A stretch of 64,000 nucleotides of DNA, from positions 496,001-560,000 of the forward strand of contig NZ_LDOV01000010.1 of the NCBI RefSeq assembly GCF_001029435.1. Direction: 5' to 3'. Source of the stretch: Photobacterium aphoticum (GTDB lineage Bacteria; Pseudomonadota; Gammaproteobacteria; Enterobacterales; Vibrionaceae). This document shows positions 50,314 through 61,100 of the stretch, piece after piece (the first letter of the stretch is position 1; each line of letters starts with the position of its first letter). Both the position numbers and the translations under genes were made by a program. The notes beneath the pieces are model-generated. The model worked only from the letters and a program-made list of their open reading frames with translations. It did no database searches and was not told the DNA's origin.

Positions 50314-51294
50314 CTAGGAGGCATCATCCAGAGCCGTCATTAAGGCCGGGAGTACCTCAAACAAATCACCGACCAAGCCGTAATCAGCAATGTCAAAAAT
50401 CGGCGCATCGGGATCGTTATTAATTGCCACAATCACTTTGGCGGCTTTCATACCGGCCACATGTTGAATGGCGCCGGAGATCCCAACGGCGATATACAAA
50501 TCCGGGGCAACTATCTTGCCGGTTTGCCCCACTTGTTTATCGTTGGGAACAAACCCTGCGTCCACGGCTGCACGGGACGCCCCAACCGCGCCGCCAAGTT
50601 TATCCGCCAAGGCTTCGATAAGCGCAAACTGTTCTTGGCTACCAACACCTCGGCCACCCGATACCACCACGCGTGCGGCAGACAAATCCGGCCGTTCACT
50701 TTCTGCCACTTCACGACTGATGAAAACCGTGTGATCGTTAGGAATAACGCGGTCAATCGACGCACACGTCATACCTTCAGTCGCGGTAGCTTCTAACACT
50801 GCCGCATCAAAGGCCGAACTGCGAATACTGATCACTTTGATGGGATCAGAAGATTTCACCCGTGCGAGCACATTCCCGGCATAAATCGGGCGAACTACCG
50901 TATCATCACTTTCAATGGCAACCACATCCGACAACATGCCAACATCCAGTAATGCCGCCACACGCGGCAACATATTTTTACCTGATGTGGTCGCAGCCAT
51001 CACAACATGGCTATAACGGGTCGCCATTTCCGCAATGAACGCCGACGTGTTTTCCGCGAGCTGATGGGCATACACTGCATCATCGGCTATCAGCACTTGA
51101 TGCAGACCCGCTAAGTGCGTAGCTTGCTCGGCAACAGGTTGACAGTTCTCACCGATAATCAGCAGGTCAATGTGGCTGTTCTCAGTCTGAGTATCTTCGA
51201 TGTGACTGGCGAGCTGTTTCACTGCCGTCATCGCTCTCATCGTATCCACTGACAACGTCTGGTTATCATGTTCTGCAATCAATAATATCGCCAT
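50314..51294 (-). CDS. etfA: Electron transfer flavoprotein alpha subunit
   Basis: The 326-residue protein has the FAD-binding C-terminal domain [74 protein letters not shown], the classical ETF-alpha signature, and an N-terminal adenine-nucleotide-like domain. With ETF-beta it accepts electrons from acyl-CoA dehydrogenases. Its start overlaps the etfB stop by one base. Confidence 0.95.
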   Translation of the reverse strand: MAILLIAEHDNQTLSVDTMRAMTAVKQLASHIEDTQTENSHIDLLIIGENCQPVAEQATHLAGLHQVLIADDAVYAHQLAENTSAFIAEMATRYSHVVMAATTSGKNMLPRVAALLDVGMLSDVVAIESDDTVVRPIYAGNVLARVKSSDPIKVISIRSSAFDAAVLEATATEGMTCASIDRVIPNDHTVFISREVAESERPDLSAARVVVSGGRGVGSQEQFALIEALADKLGGAVGASRAAVDAGFVPNDKQVGQTGKIVAPDLYIAVGISGAIQHVAGMKAAKVIVAINNDPDAPIFDIADYGLVGDLFEVLPALMTALDDAS

Positions 51295-52085
51295 CAGATC
51301 ACCTTATCCTTGTTCTTCAGCTTATCGACGAGTTCCGCCACCGACGCCACTTTTTCACCCGCCTCTCGAACCGGTGGTGTGAATACATCGAGCACCATTT
51401 GTGACATTGTCACAGTGACGTTCAATGCGTCAGGTGTCATGACCGTTAATGGTTTCGACTTGGCTTTCATGATGTTAGGTAACGTAGCATAACGTGGCAC
51501 ATTCAATCGCAAATCCGTACTCAGAATGGCCGGTACAGTGAGCGACAAGGTTTCCAACCCACCATCGACTTCGCGCACGACTTCAAGAGGTCGCTCTGAC
51601 TGACTTTCATCATATTTGAGTTGGGAAATAAAGGTGGCTTGTGGGTATTGTGTCAGGGCTGACAGCATTTGTGCGACCTGATTATTATCACTATCAATCG
51701 CCTGCTTGCCCAAAAGCACGAGTTGAGGGGATTCTTGTTCGATCACGGCTTTGAGTAGTTTCGCGACCGCTAACGGCTCTAATGCCAGGGGCGAATCGGC
51801 TGTAGCCAGATCCAACGATGAGATATCAATATGAATAGCACGATCGGCCCCCAAAGCTAATGCGCCGCGCAGTTGCTCTTGGCAAGCGGCATCCCCGATG
51901 CTGACGACCACGACTTCACTCGCATGGCCCGCTTCTTTGAGTCGAATGGCCTCTTCAACTGCAATTTCACAAAAGGGGTTGATCGCCATTTTGACATTGG
52001 CTTTTTCGACCCCTGTGCCGTCTTTATTCACCCTCACTTTCACGTAAGGATCGATAACGCGTTTTATCGCAACCAGTACTTTCAC
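51294..52085 (-). CDS. etfB: Electron transfer flavoprotein beta subunit
   Basis: Translation starts at the GTG at 52085 (AAGGAG upstream; MKVLVAIKRVIDPYVKVRV). The 263-residue product has NPFCEIAVEEAIRLKE, the LLGKQAIDSDNNQVAQMLSAL AMP-binding segment and VDGGLETLSLTVPAILSTDLRLNVPRYATLPNIMKAK, all typical of ETF-beta. It is the first gene of the etfBA operon and is divergent from etfQO. Confidence 0.95.
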   Translation of the reverse strand: MKVLVAIKRVIDPYVKVRVNKDGTGVEKANVKMAINPFCEIAVEEAIRLKEAGHASEVVVVSIGDAACQEQLRGALALGADRAIHIDISSLDLATADSPLALEPLAVAKLLKAVIEQESPQLVLLGKQAIDSDNNQVAQMLSALTQYPQATFISQLKYDESQSERPLEVVREVDGGLETLSLTVPAILSTDLRLNVPRYATLPNIMKAKSKPLTVMTPDALNVTVTMSQMVLDVFTPPVREAGEKVASVAELVDKLKNKDKVI

Positions 52086-52131
52086 ACGCTTCTCCTTGTG
52101 AATATCACACATTTCTTTGAGCCTAGTTGAG

Positions 52132-52147
52132 TTTACGTTTACGTCAA
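52132..52147. promoter_or_regulatory. Candidate LiuR-type operator
   Basis: TTTACGTTTACGTCAA lies in the gap between etfB and etfQO. Its ACGT-N2-ACGT core fits the MerR-family LiuR motif known to control branched-chain amino acid and ETF genes in gamma-proteobacteria. Assignment is from memory of the motif, not a search. Confidence 0.5.
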
Positions 52148-52211
52148 CTGGACTATATTTTAACCATAGCGATCAATAAGGTTCGCGCATGTTGAGGGAG
52201 TGGGAGGTAGT

Positions 52212-53870
52212 ATGGATTCAGCATCCCCGCGTGAAAGCATGGCCTTTGATGTAGTGATTGTCGGTGCCGGACCGGCGGGTTTATCGGCAGCCTGCCGCTT
52301 AAAGCAACTGGCAAGTGATCAAAACCAACCACTTACCGTATGTGTGGTCGAAAAAGGTGCAGAGGTCGGTGCCCATATTTTGTCTGGTGCGATTTTTGAA
52401 CACCGTGCGTTGGATGAGTTATTCCCTGACTGGGAACGCATGGATGCCCCCTTGCACGTCGCGGTTAATGATGACCAGTTTTGTTATCTGACAAACCAAT
52501 ACAATGCCGTCACCTTAGAAGCCCCTTTCATTCCCAGCAGTCTTGAGAACATCGGCAATTTTGTTGTGAGCTTGGGTAATGTTTGCCGCTGGTTAGCACA
52601 ACAAGCTGAACAACTGGGTGTGGAAGTGTTCCCGGGGTTTCCTGCGTGTGAAGTGCTCTACGACGACAAACAACGCGTCTGCGGCGTCGCCACCCAAGAC
52701 ATGGGACGGGATAAAGCCGGCAATCCAAAAGCTGAGTTCGCGGCAGGTATCGAGCTTCACGCCAAGTACACCATTTTTGCCGAAGGCGCGCGCGGGCACC
52801 TGGGCAAGCAGTTGATTAAAGAATTTCATTTAGACAGCGGCAAACAACCTCAACACTATGCATTGGGCATAAAAGAGCTGTGGGAGATACCGGCAGACAA
52901 TCATCACCCCGGCAAAGTGATTCACGGTGTTGGCTGGCCACTCAGCAATACGCACAGTCACGGCGGCAGCTTTTTGTACCATCTCGACAATCAACAAGTT
53001 GCCGTTGGCCTGATTGTGGATTTGAATTACCACAACCCGTACCTCAGCCCGTTCGATGAATTTCAGCAAATGAAACACCATCCGCTGTTTGCGCAACACC
53101 TGCAAGGCGGCACACGTATTGCCTATGGCGCACGAGCGATCGCCAAAGGCGGGCTCTCATCCCTGCCCCGGCAGCAATTTCCTGGCGGCGTGCTGATTGG
53201 TTGCGATGCGGGCACCTTAAACATGGCTAAAATCAAAGGCAGTCACACGGCAATGAAATCGGGCATGCTGGCCGCCGAAGCCGTATTTGACGAGCTGATA
53301 CTGGCGCATGAACAAACGGCACCGCCCTACGATCGCAAATTCAAAGATTCTTGGTTATATGAAGAGTTACACGATACCCGCAACTTCGGTGCAGAGATCC
53401 ATAAATTCGGCAATGTGATTGGCGGGGCGATGGCCACACTGGAACAAAATTGGCTGAGTAAATACTGGCGCTGGACAATGAAAGATGATGAGCCGGATCA
53501 CGCCTGTTTGGATCCCCTGTCACGCCACCAGCCCATTGACTATCCGAAGCCCGATGGTGTGTTGAGTTTTGATAAAGCCTCATCGGTCTATCTGTCTGGC
53601 ACACAGCATGAAGAAAACCAGCCCTGTCACCTGAAACTGGCTGATCCCACATTGCCTATCACCCAACACCTGAGTCAATATGGAGAACCCAGTCAGCGGT
53701 ATTGCCCCGCAGGCGTTTACGAAATCATTGAGGTTGATGGGGAAAAGCAATTTCAAATTAATGCGGCAAACTGCGTACATTGCAAAACCTGCGACATTAA
53801 AGATCCATCACAGAATATTACTTGGGTGACACCTGAAGGCGGTGGCGGGCCGAGCTATCCGAATATGTAG
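52212..53870 (+). CDS. ETF-ubiquinone oxidoreductase
   Basis: GGGAGG before the ATG at 52212 sets the start. The 552-residue protein has the FAD-binding Rossmann motif DVVIVGAGPAGLSAACRL, the ETF-QO block AEGARGHLGKQLIKEF and the C-terminal 4Fe-4S ligands in YCPAGVYEI...FQINAANCVHCKTCDIKDPSQNITWVTPEGGGGPSYPNM. It passes electrons from ETF to ubiquinone at the inner membrane and completes the fatty-acid and amino-acid oxidation chain with the divergent etfBA. Confidence 0.96.
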   Translation: MDSASPRESMAFDVVIVGAGPAGLSAACRLKQLASDQNQPLTVCVVEKGAEVGAHILSGAIFEHRALDELFPDWERMDAPLHVAVNDDQFCYLTNQYNAVTLEAPFIPSSLENIGNFVVSLGNVCRWLAQQAEQLGVEVFPGFPACEVLYDDKQRVCGVATQDMGRDKAGNPKAEFAAGIELHAKYTIFAEGARGHLGKQLIKEFHLDSGKQPQHYALGIKELWEIPADNHHPGKVIHGVGWPLSNTHSHGGSFLYHLDNQQVAVGLIVDLNYHNPYLSPFDEFQQMKHHPLFAQHLQGGTRIAYGARAIAKGGLSSLPRQQFPGGVLIGCDAGTLNMAKIKGSHTAMKSGMLAAEAVFDELILAHEQTAPPYDRKFKDSWLYEELHDTRNFGAEIHKFGNVIGGAMATLEQNWLSKYWRWTMKDDEPDHACLDPLSRHQPIDYPKPDGVLSFDKASSVYLSGTQHEENQPCHLKLADPTLPITQHLSQYGEPSQRYCPAGVYEIIEVDGEKQFQINAANCVHCKTCDIKDPSQNITWVTPEGGGGPSYPNM

Positions 53871-53931
53871 CATGGCTCTCACCTTGTACCACCTACCCAT
53901 GCACCGCCCTTACCATGATTGCCAGAAACAC

Positions 53932-53958
53932 AAAAGGGACAGCTGAGCCGTCCCTTTT
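53932..53958. terminator. Bidirectional terminator
   Basis: AAAAGGGAC-agctgagcc-GTCCCTTTT between convergent genes. Confidence 0.85.
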
Positions 53959-53992
53959 CGTTGTCTACCTGGTGTCAATCACAGGCGGTGAA

Positions 53993-55045
53993 TTATTTCA
54001 CCCAGCGCTCTGCTTGCCATTCAGCATGCTGCTCTGCGGATAAGAAACTCCACGCCACAATGCGCGTTTGTTTCTGGCCTTGCGCCATATCAATGGTTTT
54101 TACCGACACCGCGCCCACTTGCTTCAGCTGCTTGTAAATGGCTTGCAGATTGTCTTTCTTCGACACAAGCGTGGTAAACCACAGACATTGGCCTGCTACA
54201 TCCACACTTTGCTTAATCATACGGCGAATAAAGGACGCTTCACCGCCCGGGCACCACAATTCAGCTTTTTGACCACCAAAATTCAATGATGCCGCTTTCA
54301 CTGGTTTGCCTTTCTCTGCTTGTGCTGAAGGCTGACCAAACTTGCCGGATTTATCTTTCATAGGCGCAATGAATGGATTCTTCTTTTGCGCATTCATTGC
54401 AAGGTTTTTCACTTTACGCTCATTGCCCGCCATCGCTTCTTCTAATGAGGCATGGAACGGAGGATTACACAGCGTAAAATCAAACACGTCATCACGGTTA
54501 ATCATACCCGTGAAGATGTGATCCGGATTTTTCTGCAAGCGACATTGAATGTTACCGGCCAACGATGGGTTAGACTCTGCAATGAATTTCGCGGATTTCA
54601 CCGAGATCGGGTCGATATCTGCCGCGACAAAACGCCAGCCATAAGCACGGTGACCCACAATCGGATACACACAGTTGGCCCCTGCACCAATATCCAAACC
54701 ACGTACTTGTTTACCGGTTGGGATCACGCCACCATTGGATTCTGCCAATAAATCTGCCAAGTAATGCAGGTAATCTGCACGCCCTGGAATTGGCGGGCAC
54801 AAGAAGCCAGCAGGAATATCCCAAAACGCAACCTGATAATAGTGACTCAACAACGCACGATTCAGCGTTTTCACCGCTTCTGGATTATTGAAATCCACCG
54901 AGCGATCACCGAAACGGTTTTCTGCCACAAAAGGCGCTAAAGCAGGACAGCTTTTGATTAAGGCATCAAAGTCATAACGATCACGGTGTGGGTTACGCGG
55001 ATGGAGCCCTTTCTTTGCGATAGGTGCTGATTGCTTTTTTGTCAT
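53993..55045 (-). CDS. rlmF: 23S rRNA m6A1618 methyltransferase RlmF
   Basis: I chose the ATG at 55045 ([26 protein letters not shown]). The 350-residue protein has the RlmF N-terminus [22 protein letters not shown], the SAM-binding [16 protein letters not shown], and the adenine-N6 catalytic motif [15 protein letters not shown] (NPPF). It methylates A1618 of 23S rRNA with S-adenosylmethionine. Single gene. Confidence 0.95.
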   Translation of the reverse strand: MTKKQSAPIAKKGLHPRNPHRDRYDFDALIKSCPALAPFVAENRFGDRSVDFNNPEAVKTLNRALLSHYYQVAFWDIPAGFLCPPIPGRADYLHYLADLLAESNGGVIPTGKQVRGLDIGAGANCVYPIVGHRAYGWRFVAADIDPISVKSAKFIAESNPSLAGNIQCRLQKNPDHIFTGMINRDDVFDFTLCNPPFHASLEEAMAGNERKVKNLAMNAQKKNPFIAPMKDKSGKFGQPSAQAEKGKPVKAASLNFGGQKAELWCPGGEASFIRRMIKQSVDVAGQCLWFTTLVSKKDNLQAIYKQLKQVGAVSVKTIDMAQGQKQTRIVAWSFLSAEQHAEWQAERWVK

Positions 55046-55066
55046 TGTTTCATCACTATTTATCAA

Positions 55067-55383
55067 AATGTTGTCTGGATCACAGACAGCTAAACGACCG
55101 CTATATTACTCGACTCCCCGCATGAATTCAGCACAAAAATCCCACGGTCAATCATCAAACGGCACGGATGATTTTTTCTTTTATGCAAATCAACCAGCAT
55201 GACCGCTAAATAATCACCTAAGATTAAGATATCGCTCGATTTTTCATCAAGCCCATGTGATTTATGCCACACAGATCTTCCTTTTTAACAAAAGTCATCC
55301 TTTTTCGTGTTCATATATTTACTATTTATTATAACAAGTTAACAATAAATCCCTCAGGGATATAATTCATTGGGAGCATTCAG
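55067..55383. other. Region upstream of pelA
   Basis: Divergent promoter space before the pel operon. A TATAAT at 55361-55366 lies only 18 nt before the pelA start, which would give a very short leader, so it may not be the main promoter. I cannot place a binding site for a c-di-GMP regulator. Confidence 0.4.
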
Positions 55384-58137
55384 ATGGTATGCATTCGACA
55401 CATATTCACATTATGGATGCTGATAATGACCTTGCCGGTACTGGCTTCTCAGCCACCTTCTATCGCCTTCTATTATAATCAGATCGACTCAGTTCGGGAG
55501 CTGATGAATTATGATCGTGTCGTCGTCACGCCTGGGTTGATCACCGAAAAACAAATCGACACTCTGCACAAGGCCAATACCCGCGTCTATGCCTATCTCA
55601 GTGCAGGAGAATATGACGGCGCGACTCTGCCACCGTCATTACAAACCCACTCCCCCTTAATCAATACGAACTGGCAAAGCCACGTGATGGATCTGACGGC
55701 CCCCGCCTGGCAAAACTATTTATTGGGCGAAGCCGCTAGCATTATGGAAAAAGGCTTTGATGGGATGTTCCTGGATACCTTAGATAGCTATACCCTTTTT
55801 GCTATTACCCATAGCCAACGCCAGAAACAGGAGGAAGGACTTGTATCAATCCTTACCGCACTCCACAACGCACCCAGCCAGCCAACCTTAATCTTTAATC
55901 GTGGCTTTGACGTTCTAACCAAGCTGCCCTTTAAGCCCGCAGCGGTAGTTGCCGAATCGCTTTACCACCAATACGATCCGAAGGATAAACGCTACCAAAC
56001 CGTCCCTTCCCAAGACACAACCTGGCTGACCCAACGGCTGAATGAAGTAAAAGCACTCGATATTGAAGTTATCGTCATTGACTATATCCCGGGCAGCGAG
56101 CGCACTAAACAAATTGCCGCCGCGCAACGACTGCTAAAAGAGGGCTATACCCCCTATGTCAGCGATGGCATGTTGTATGAGTTCGGCGTCAGTACAGTTG
56201 TGCCCGTCGCGAAGCGTGTTTTAGGTTTCTATGACGGCCAAATGGACAGTTTTACAACGTCACAGTGTCACCGGATGCTCGCCATGCCAATTGAATACAA
56301 CGGCTACGTCCCGGACTGTGTCGATATTCGTACCACAGACTTTTCACGGTTAGATATCACCCGCTATGCGGGCATTGCACTATGGGTGGAAGAACAAACC
56401 TATCAGCAAGTACCGACTGTACAACCCTGGCTACACCGCATCTTAGGACAGCGTCCCATTTTGTTTATTAACGCCTTACCCAATGATCAAGGGTTATTAA
56501 ACAAACTCGGCATTCAATCTGTCGGAGAGATGACGGGTAACATCACACAAAAAACGGGGAAAAACTGGACGAAGAATCATTATCCCGCAACCTTCAGTCA
56601 GTTTGAGCCCCATCAAGCCTGGGCACCCAACCAGTTAGCCGTGTCCTCCTTAATTAGCTTTGCAGACGAGCATGGCAAAGAAGCGACAATGCTGTTCAAA
56701 GCACCCTGGGGCGGTGCGATTGTCTCGCCCTTTCCCGTGCTGAGCCTTGCCAATGACACTGAAACATGGATTGTTGATCCGTTTCGTTTACTCGACGAAA
56801 CCCTGCAGTTACCGAGCATTCCGGCTGCTGATGCCACTACTGAATCCGGACTGCGTATCCTGACGGCCCACATTGACGGCGATGGTTTCCCATCAAAAGG
56901 TTGGTTCCCGGGTAAACCGTATACGGCCAAGGTACTGTTGGATCATGTGTTCAGCCATTATCCTCTGCCGCAAACCGTTTCTATCATTGAAGGCGAAATC
57001 GGGAAACGTGGTCTGTACCCAGAACAAAGTCCGGCAATGGAGCGTATTGCCCGGGACATTTTCAAACTCCCCAATGTAGAGATTGCCTCTCATACCTTCA
57101 GCCATCCGTTTTTTTGGGATCACTCTAAAGTCATCAAGAAAAAACAATACGGTGATCATCTGCCTATTCCGGGTTACACCGTCGATTACAACAACGAAAT
57201 CATTACCACTGCCAACTACATCAACAACCAATTGGCCCCAAAAGGCAAAAAAGTAGAATTAATATTGTGGTCCGGTAAAGCCGATCCCACAGAGCGTATT
57301 CTGAAAATTGCAGAAGAAGCCAACCTGCTCAACGTCAATGGTGGCAATACCTACGTGGTAAGGGGCAAAAACTCCTTTACCCAGGTGTCAGCCACCATTG
57401 TGTGGTATCCGGATGCGGTACAAGTTTACGCCCCGGTGCTCAATGAAAACCTCTACACCAACTTATGGACTGAGCACCATGATGGCTACGGACGTGCAGT
57501 GGAAACCTTTGAGATCCTTGGCAGCCCTCGCCGGCTGAAGACGATTTCAATCTACTACCACATGTATTCCGGAGCCTATCCGGCCTCCCTCAATGGACTG
57601 AAAAACGTGTATGACTGGGCCATGAAGCAACCCACCACACCGCTTTATCTCAGTGAGTACGCCAAACGCGCACGGACACTGTACGAAACCGGCATTGCGA
57701 AAACACTGAATGGCGACTGGTTGATCACCTCATCCGGTGTAAAAAGCATTCGCTTGCCCAACGAATTAGGCTACCCCACCACAACAAGCCAAATCGCAGG
57801 CTGGAACAAGGGGCCTGATGGGCGCTACTTAATTCTGACATCACCACGTACCCGATTAACAACCAGCCAACAACAAGAAAAAGGTATTCGACTACAAAGT
57901 GTTAACGGACAACTCCTGAAATGGGAGCAACAAGGAAATACGATCAGCTGGTCGGTGTACAGCCACATGCCTCTCACGATGACATTGGCTGGTGTCTCTC
58001 AGTGTCAACGTCAATCCGGTGACAGGGTCACTATCAGGAGGACGGTAGAACAAAGACAACTAAGAGAACCTATCGCCATCATAACCACAAATAAGACTGG
58101 TGTGATTTCAGGCACATTACGCTGTAGTGCCAGCTAA
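55384..58137 (+). CDS. pelA: PelA-like hydrolase/deacetylase of Pel polysaccharide
   Basis: GGGAGC before the ATG. A signal peptide ending LAS precedes a GH114-type endo-alpha-1,4-polygalactosaminidase domain (about 30-280: IAFYYN, YLSAGEYDGA, GMFLDTLDSY) and, after a middle region, a polysaccharide deacetylase domain with H496-I-D498-G-D500-G and the metal-binding SH570TFSH574. The 917 residues compare with about 950 for the Pseudomonas protein. It trims and deacetylates the N-acetylgalactosamine/glucosamine-type Pel polymer in the periplasm. First gene of the pel operon. Confidence 0.92.
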   Translation: MVCIRHIFTLWMLIMTLPVLASQPPSIAFYYNQIDSVRELMNYDRVVVTPGLITEKQIDTLHKANTRVYAYLSAGEYDGATLPPSLQTHSPLINTNWQSHVMDLTAPAWQNYLLGEAASIMEKGFDGMFLDTLDSYTLFAITHSQRQKQEEGLVSILTALHNAPSQPTLIFNRGFDVLTKLPFKPAAVVAESLYHQYDPKDKRYQTVPSQDTTWLTQRLNEVKALDIEVIVIDYIPGSERTKQIAAAQRLLKEGYTPYVSDGMLYEFGVSTVVPVAKRVLGFYDGQMDSFTTSQCHRMLAMPIEYNGYVPDCVDIRTTDFSRLDITRYAGIALWVEEQTYQQVPTVQPWLHRILGQRPILFINALPNDQGLLNKLGIQSVGEMTGNITQKTGKNWTKNHYPATFSQFEPHQAWAPNQLAVSSLISFADEHGKEATMLFKAPWGGAIVSPFPVLSLANDTETWIVDPFRLLDETLQLPSIPAADATTESGLRILTAHIDGDGFPSKGWFPGKPYTAKVLLDHVFSHYPLPQTVSIIEGEIGKRGLYPEQSPAMERIARDIFKLPNVEIASHTFSHPFFWDHSKVIKKKQYGDHLPIPGYTVDYNNEIITTANYINNQLAPKGKKVELILWSGKADPTERILKIAEEANLLNVNGGNTYVVRGKNSFTQVSATIVWYPDAVQVYAPVLNENLYTNLWTEHHDGYGRAVETFEILGSPRRLKTISIYYHMYSGAYPASLNGLKNVYDWAMKQPTTPLYLSEYAKRARTLYETGIAKTLNGDWLITSSGVKSIRLPNELGYPTTTSQIAGWNKGPDGRYLILTSPRTRLTTSQQQEKGIRLQSVNGQLLKWEQQGNTISWSVYSHMPLTMTLAGVSQCQRQSGDRVTIRRTVEQRQLREPIAIITTNKTGVISGTLRCSAS

Positions 58138-58192
58138 TCTTTAAGTGAATGCACAGCAATATTGACTTTCATTATTCGACACAGGCTAAGTT

Positions 58193-61100
58193 ATGGGCAA
58201 ACCCGCGCAAAATAAACCAAGGATACGGTTACTCAATAAGCTCACGCTTGTTGTGCTAACTGTGACGTCCTTATGGGCGCTGTGGTTAGTGGCGCCAACA
58301 AAGTCGATGTTGATTCAGCTGATTGCCCGTTCATCGTCACCGGAAGTGTCGTTAGCTTTTCTAAAGCAGCTCTATTCACGGGATCCGCAAAATCGCGATG
58401 TCGTTAAACAGATTGTGCACAGCTACACTCAACTCGGTGAATTGGATGAAGCCAGTGCGCTGGTTCGCAGTATTTTGGTCGGCAATAATGGGCAACGAGA
58501 TTGGCAGGCACTGAAAGTCTATTTATCGTTGTTGCTGGAGCGCTCTTATCAATCCGATCCAGACGTCAAACAAGCCGCTGTTACCCAGTTACTGCAGCTC
58601 ATTGATGATATCGATACCATCCCAGAGGCAGATATTGCACGCTTATATGCTGATACTGCCATTGCCTATTCTCGGCCAGATAAAGGCTTAGATTATCTTA
58701 AACCGCATATTCACAGCGGGGAAACCAGCTATCCGGAACTGATAAAACTTGCCTTAGAAAGCGAAAACTACAGCACGGCGGTCACCTTACAAACGGATGC
58801 CTTCATGGAAAATCAGACAATGGTTAACGCCAATGCACTGTTTTCCTTATTTGCCACCACCTTTCAGCCAAAGAAAAGTCAGGCATTTTTAGAGAACTAC
58901 CGAGGTCGCCTGTATCAACAGCCTGCTTTTTTAGCGGCAGCCATCACCCATTCTCAGCAACTGGGTAATCTGGATACCGCACTGGCGTTATCGCAACAAT
59001 TACTCTCTATCGATCCGACGGCAGGCCGGTATGCCAGCAGCGCCCAGTTAGCGATACGTGTCGCTGATCTGCCCTTAGCGACTCAACTGCAACAGGCCGC
59101 CGTGAAGCAAGACCCCAGCATGCACAATATTGAAGTGCTGCATCAATTGTATCGCTGGCAAGGCAAGATTGCCGCCGCACAAGGCTTGAGTATCCAGCTA
59201 CTCAATCGCAATTCCGGCACGATCACGACGAAACAGCTTCGCGACGGTGTCGAAGAATCGCGCGCGCTGGGTGATATCTATTATGAAGGCCTCTTTTATA
59301 ATGCGATTGCCAAACGAGCAGCGGTCACCCCTAGCGAATACGATGCCTGGCTGAATGCCGTTGAAAAATCGCAAGGCACCGATGTGGCACTATCAAGCCT
59401 GACTGCGTTAGCCGCAAAACGCCCTTATGACAGTGCGTTAATCAGCCATAAGGCGCGCCTGTATAGCTATAAAAGTGATCATGATGCTGTGATCAACGAA
59501 TGGCGCAAATTGATCCGCTTACGCAACCCGACATTGGCAGAAGCACAACGGGCGGCCAATGCGTTTATCTGGCGCAATCAACCTGAGCAGGCTCTGCAAG
59601 CACTCGTGACGCCGAAAACCTGGTTTAACGCTGACAGCGATTACATTGAAGCGGTGTCGAGCCTGGCATGGGACACCAGTAACCGCCAGATATCGACACG
59701 TAGCCAGGATACCTTGGTAGCCCGTGCCAGTGGCAATCTGGATATTTACCGTTATATCAACCTGATGACGCCAATTACCGACGAGCGTCAGGCTAAATTA
59801 CTGGCTTTGTACCAACGTACTGATAACGCCACGTTGTTACTGGCGGTCATTCGTGCCCGCGCGGCCACCCAAGATTACAATCAACTGGTACCCTTATTAA
59901 CTCTGGCTAACAACGATCCTTCGTTGACGAACAATATTGAAATCCTGAGTTACAAAGCCCAATTAGCACTGCATCAACAGCAGACTGAACAAGCGAAAAC
60001 CTTGTTTGCCCGTATCCTGACAATTGACAGTACCCATACTTCAGCCATTAGTAATTTGCTGTGGTTAGCGATAGCGGAAAATGACACCGCTACTCTGCGC
60101 ACCTTGTATGATCGTTACCATACGGCGCTTGCTGGTAACGCCGAACTCTGGTTAGCCTTTGCCAGTGCCGCACAACAATTGGGCGAAACCCGCGAAGCGA
60201 CCGCGTGGTATAAAGCATTATTGAAAAATAGTGATGAGGCCGATACGTCTGTCATTCTCAATTATGCTTCTTTGTTAGAACAACAAGGCCAAGCCGAAAA
60301 AGCCTATCAACTGCGTCGTTATTTACTGACTCAGCAACGTGATGCCCTGCTTGCGTTATCTGATAATGCGGCAACTTACCGCTATTTAGTCGGCTTATTT
60401 ACTGATGCCCGCTTTGCCCGCACCCTTATCGAAAACAAAGTGCTGGCTGCACATTCAAACACGACGTCAGGTGAAAAAGGACAGACAGCAGCTTTATCCA
60501 CGGCTGATGCCACGGCATTAACCAGTGAACTTTTCTCACAATATCTTGCGGAAAATCGCGCCGACAGTGTGTTGTTCTGGCAGCACCGCTCCGCCCTCGG
60601 GAGTTATACACTGCCAGACTGGCAACAGTTATCGCTGGCGTTACAACAAAAAGACAAACACAAAGTCGAGCACCTTCTTGCCAAAGCATTGAAACTACCT
60701 GAAGCCGATGAAAACGTGGCACTGCAGTTTGTCGGGCGTCACCAAGAAGCGTGGCAACACGGGCAATCGCAGATTGGTAACATGGCGGATAAGCAAGCCG
60801 AAATGCAACTCAAACGTGCGCACGTTCTGCAACATCCCCACAAAACCCACAGTGTGCGTTCGCAAGTCATGCAAATCAGCCAGTGGGACATTACTCGCTT
60901 TAGTCTTGATTACTACCGCCCACACGTTGATGGCAACTGGCGTTTAGGGACGGATTGGCAGCAATCCGGCACGCCGGATCCCTTTGAAGGCAATGCCATT
61001 GATGACGAATTCAGATTGCGGGGCAAATATTTCCACCAGTACAGTGACAGTGATTTCACCGTAGGATTGGATCTGGCTGACGGCTTAGGCGATCAACGCC

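Noticed and set aside
55090-55272. 60-codon minus-strand frame upstream of pelA
   Set aside because: No ribosome binding site, and the region is a promoter gap.
55361-55366. TATAAT as the pelA promoter
   Set aside because: It would put the transcript start on the ribosome binding site; kept only as a note.
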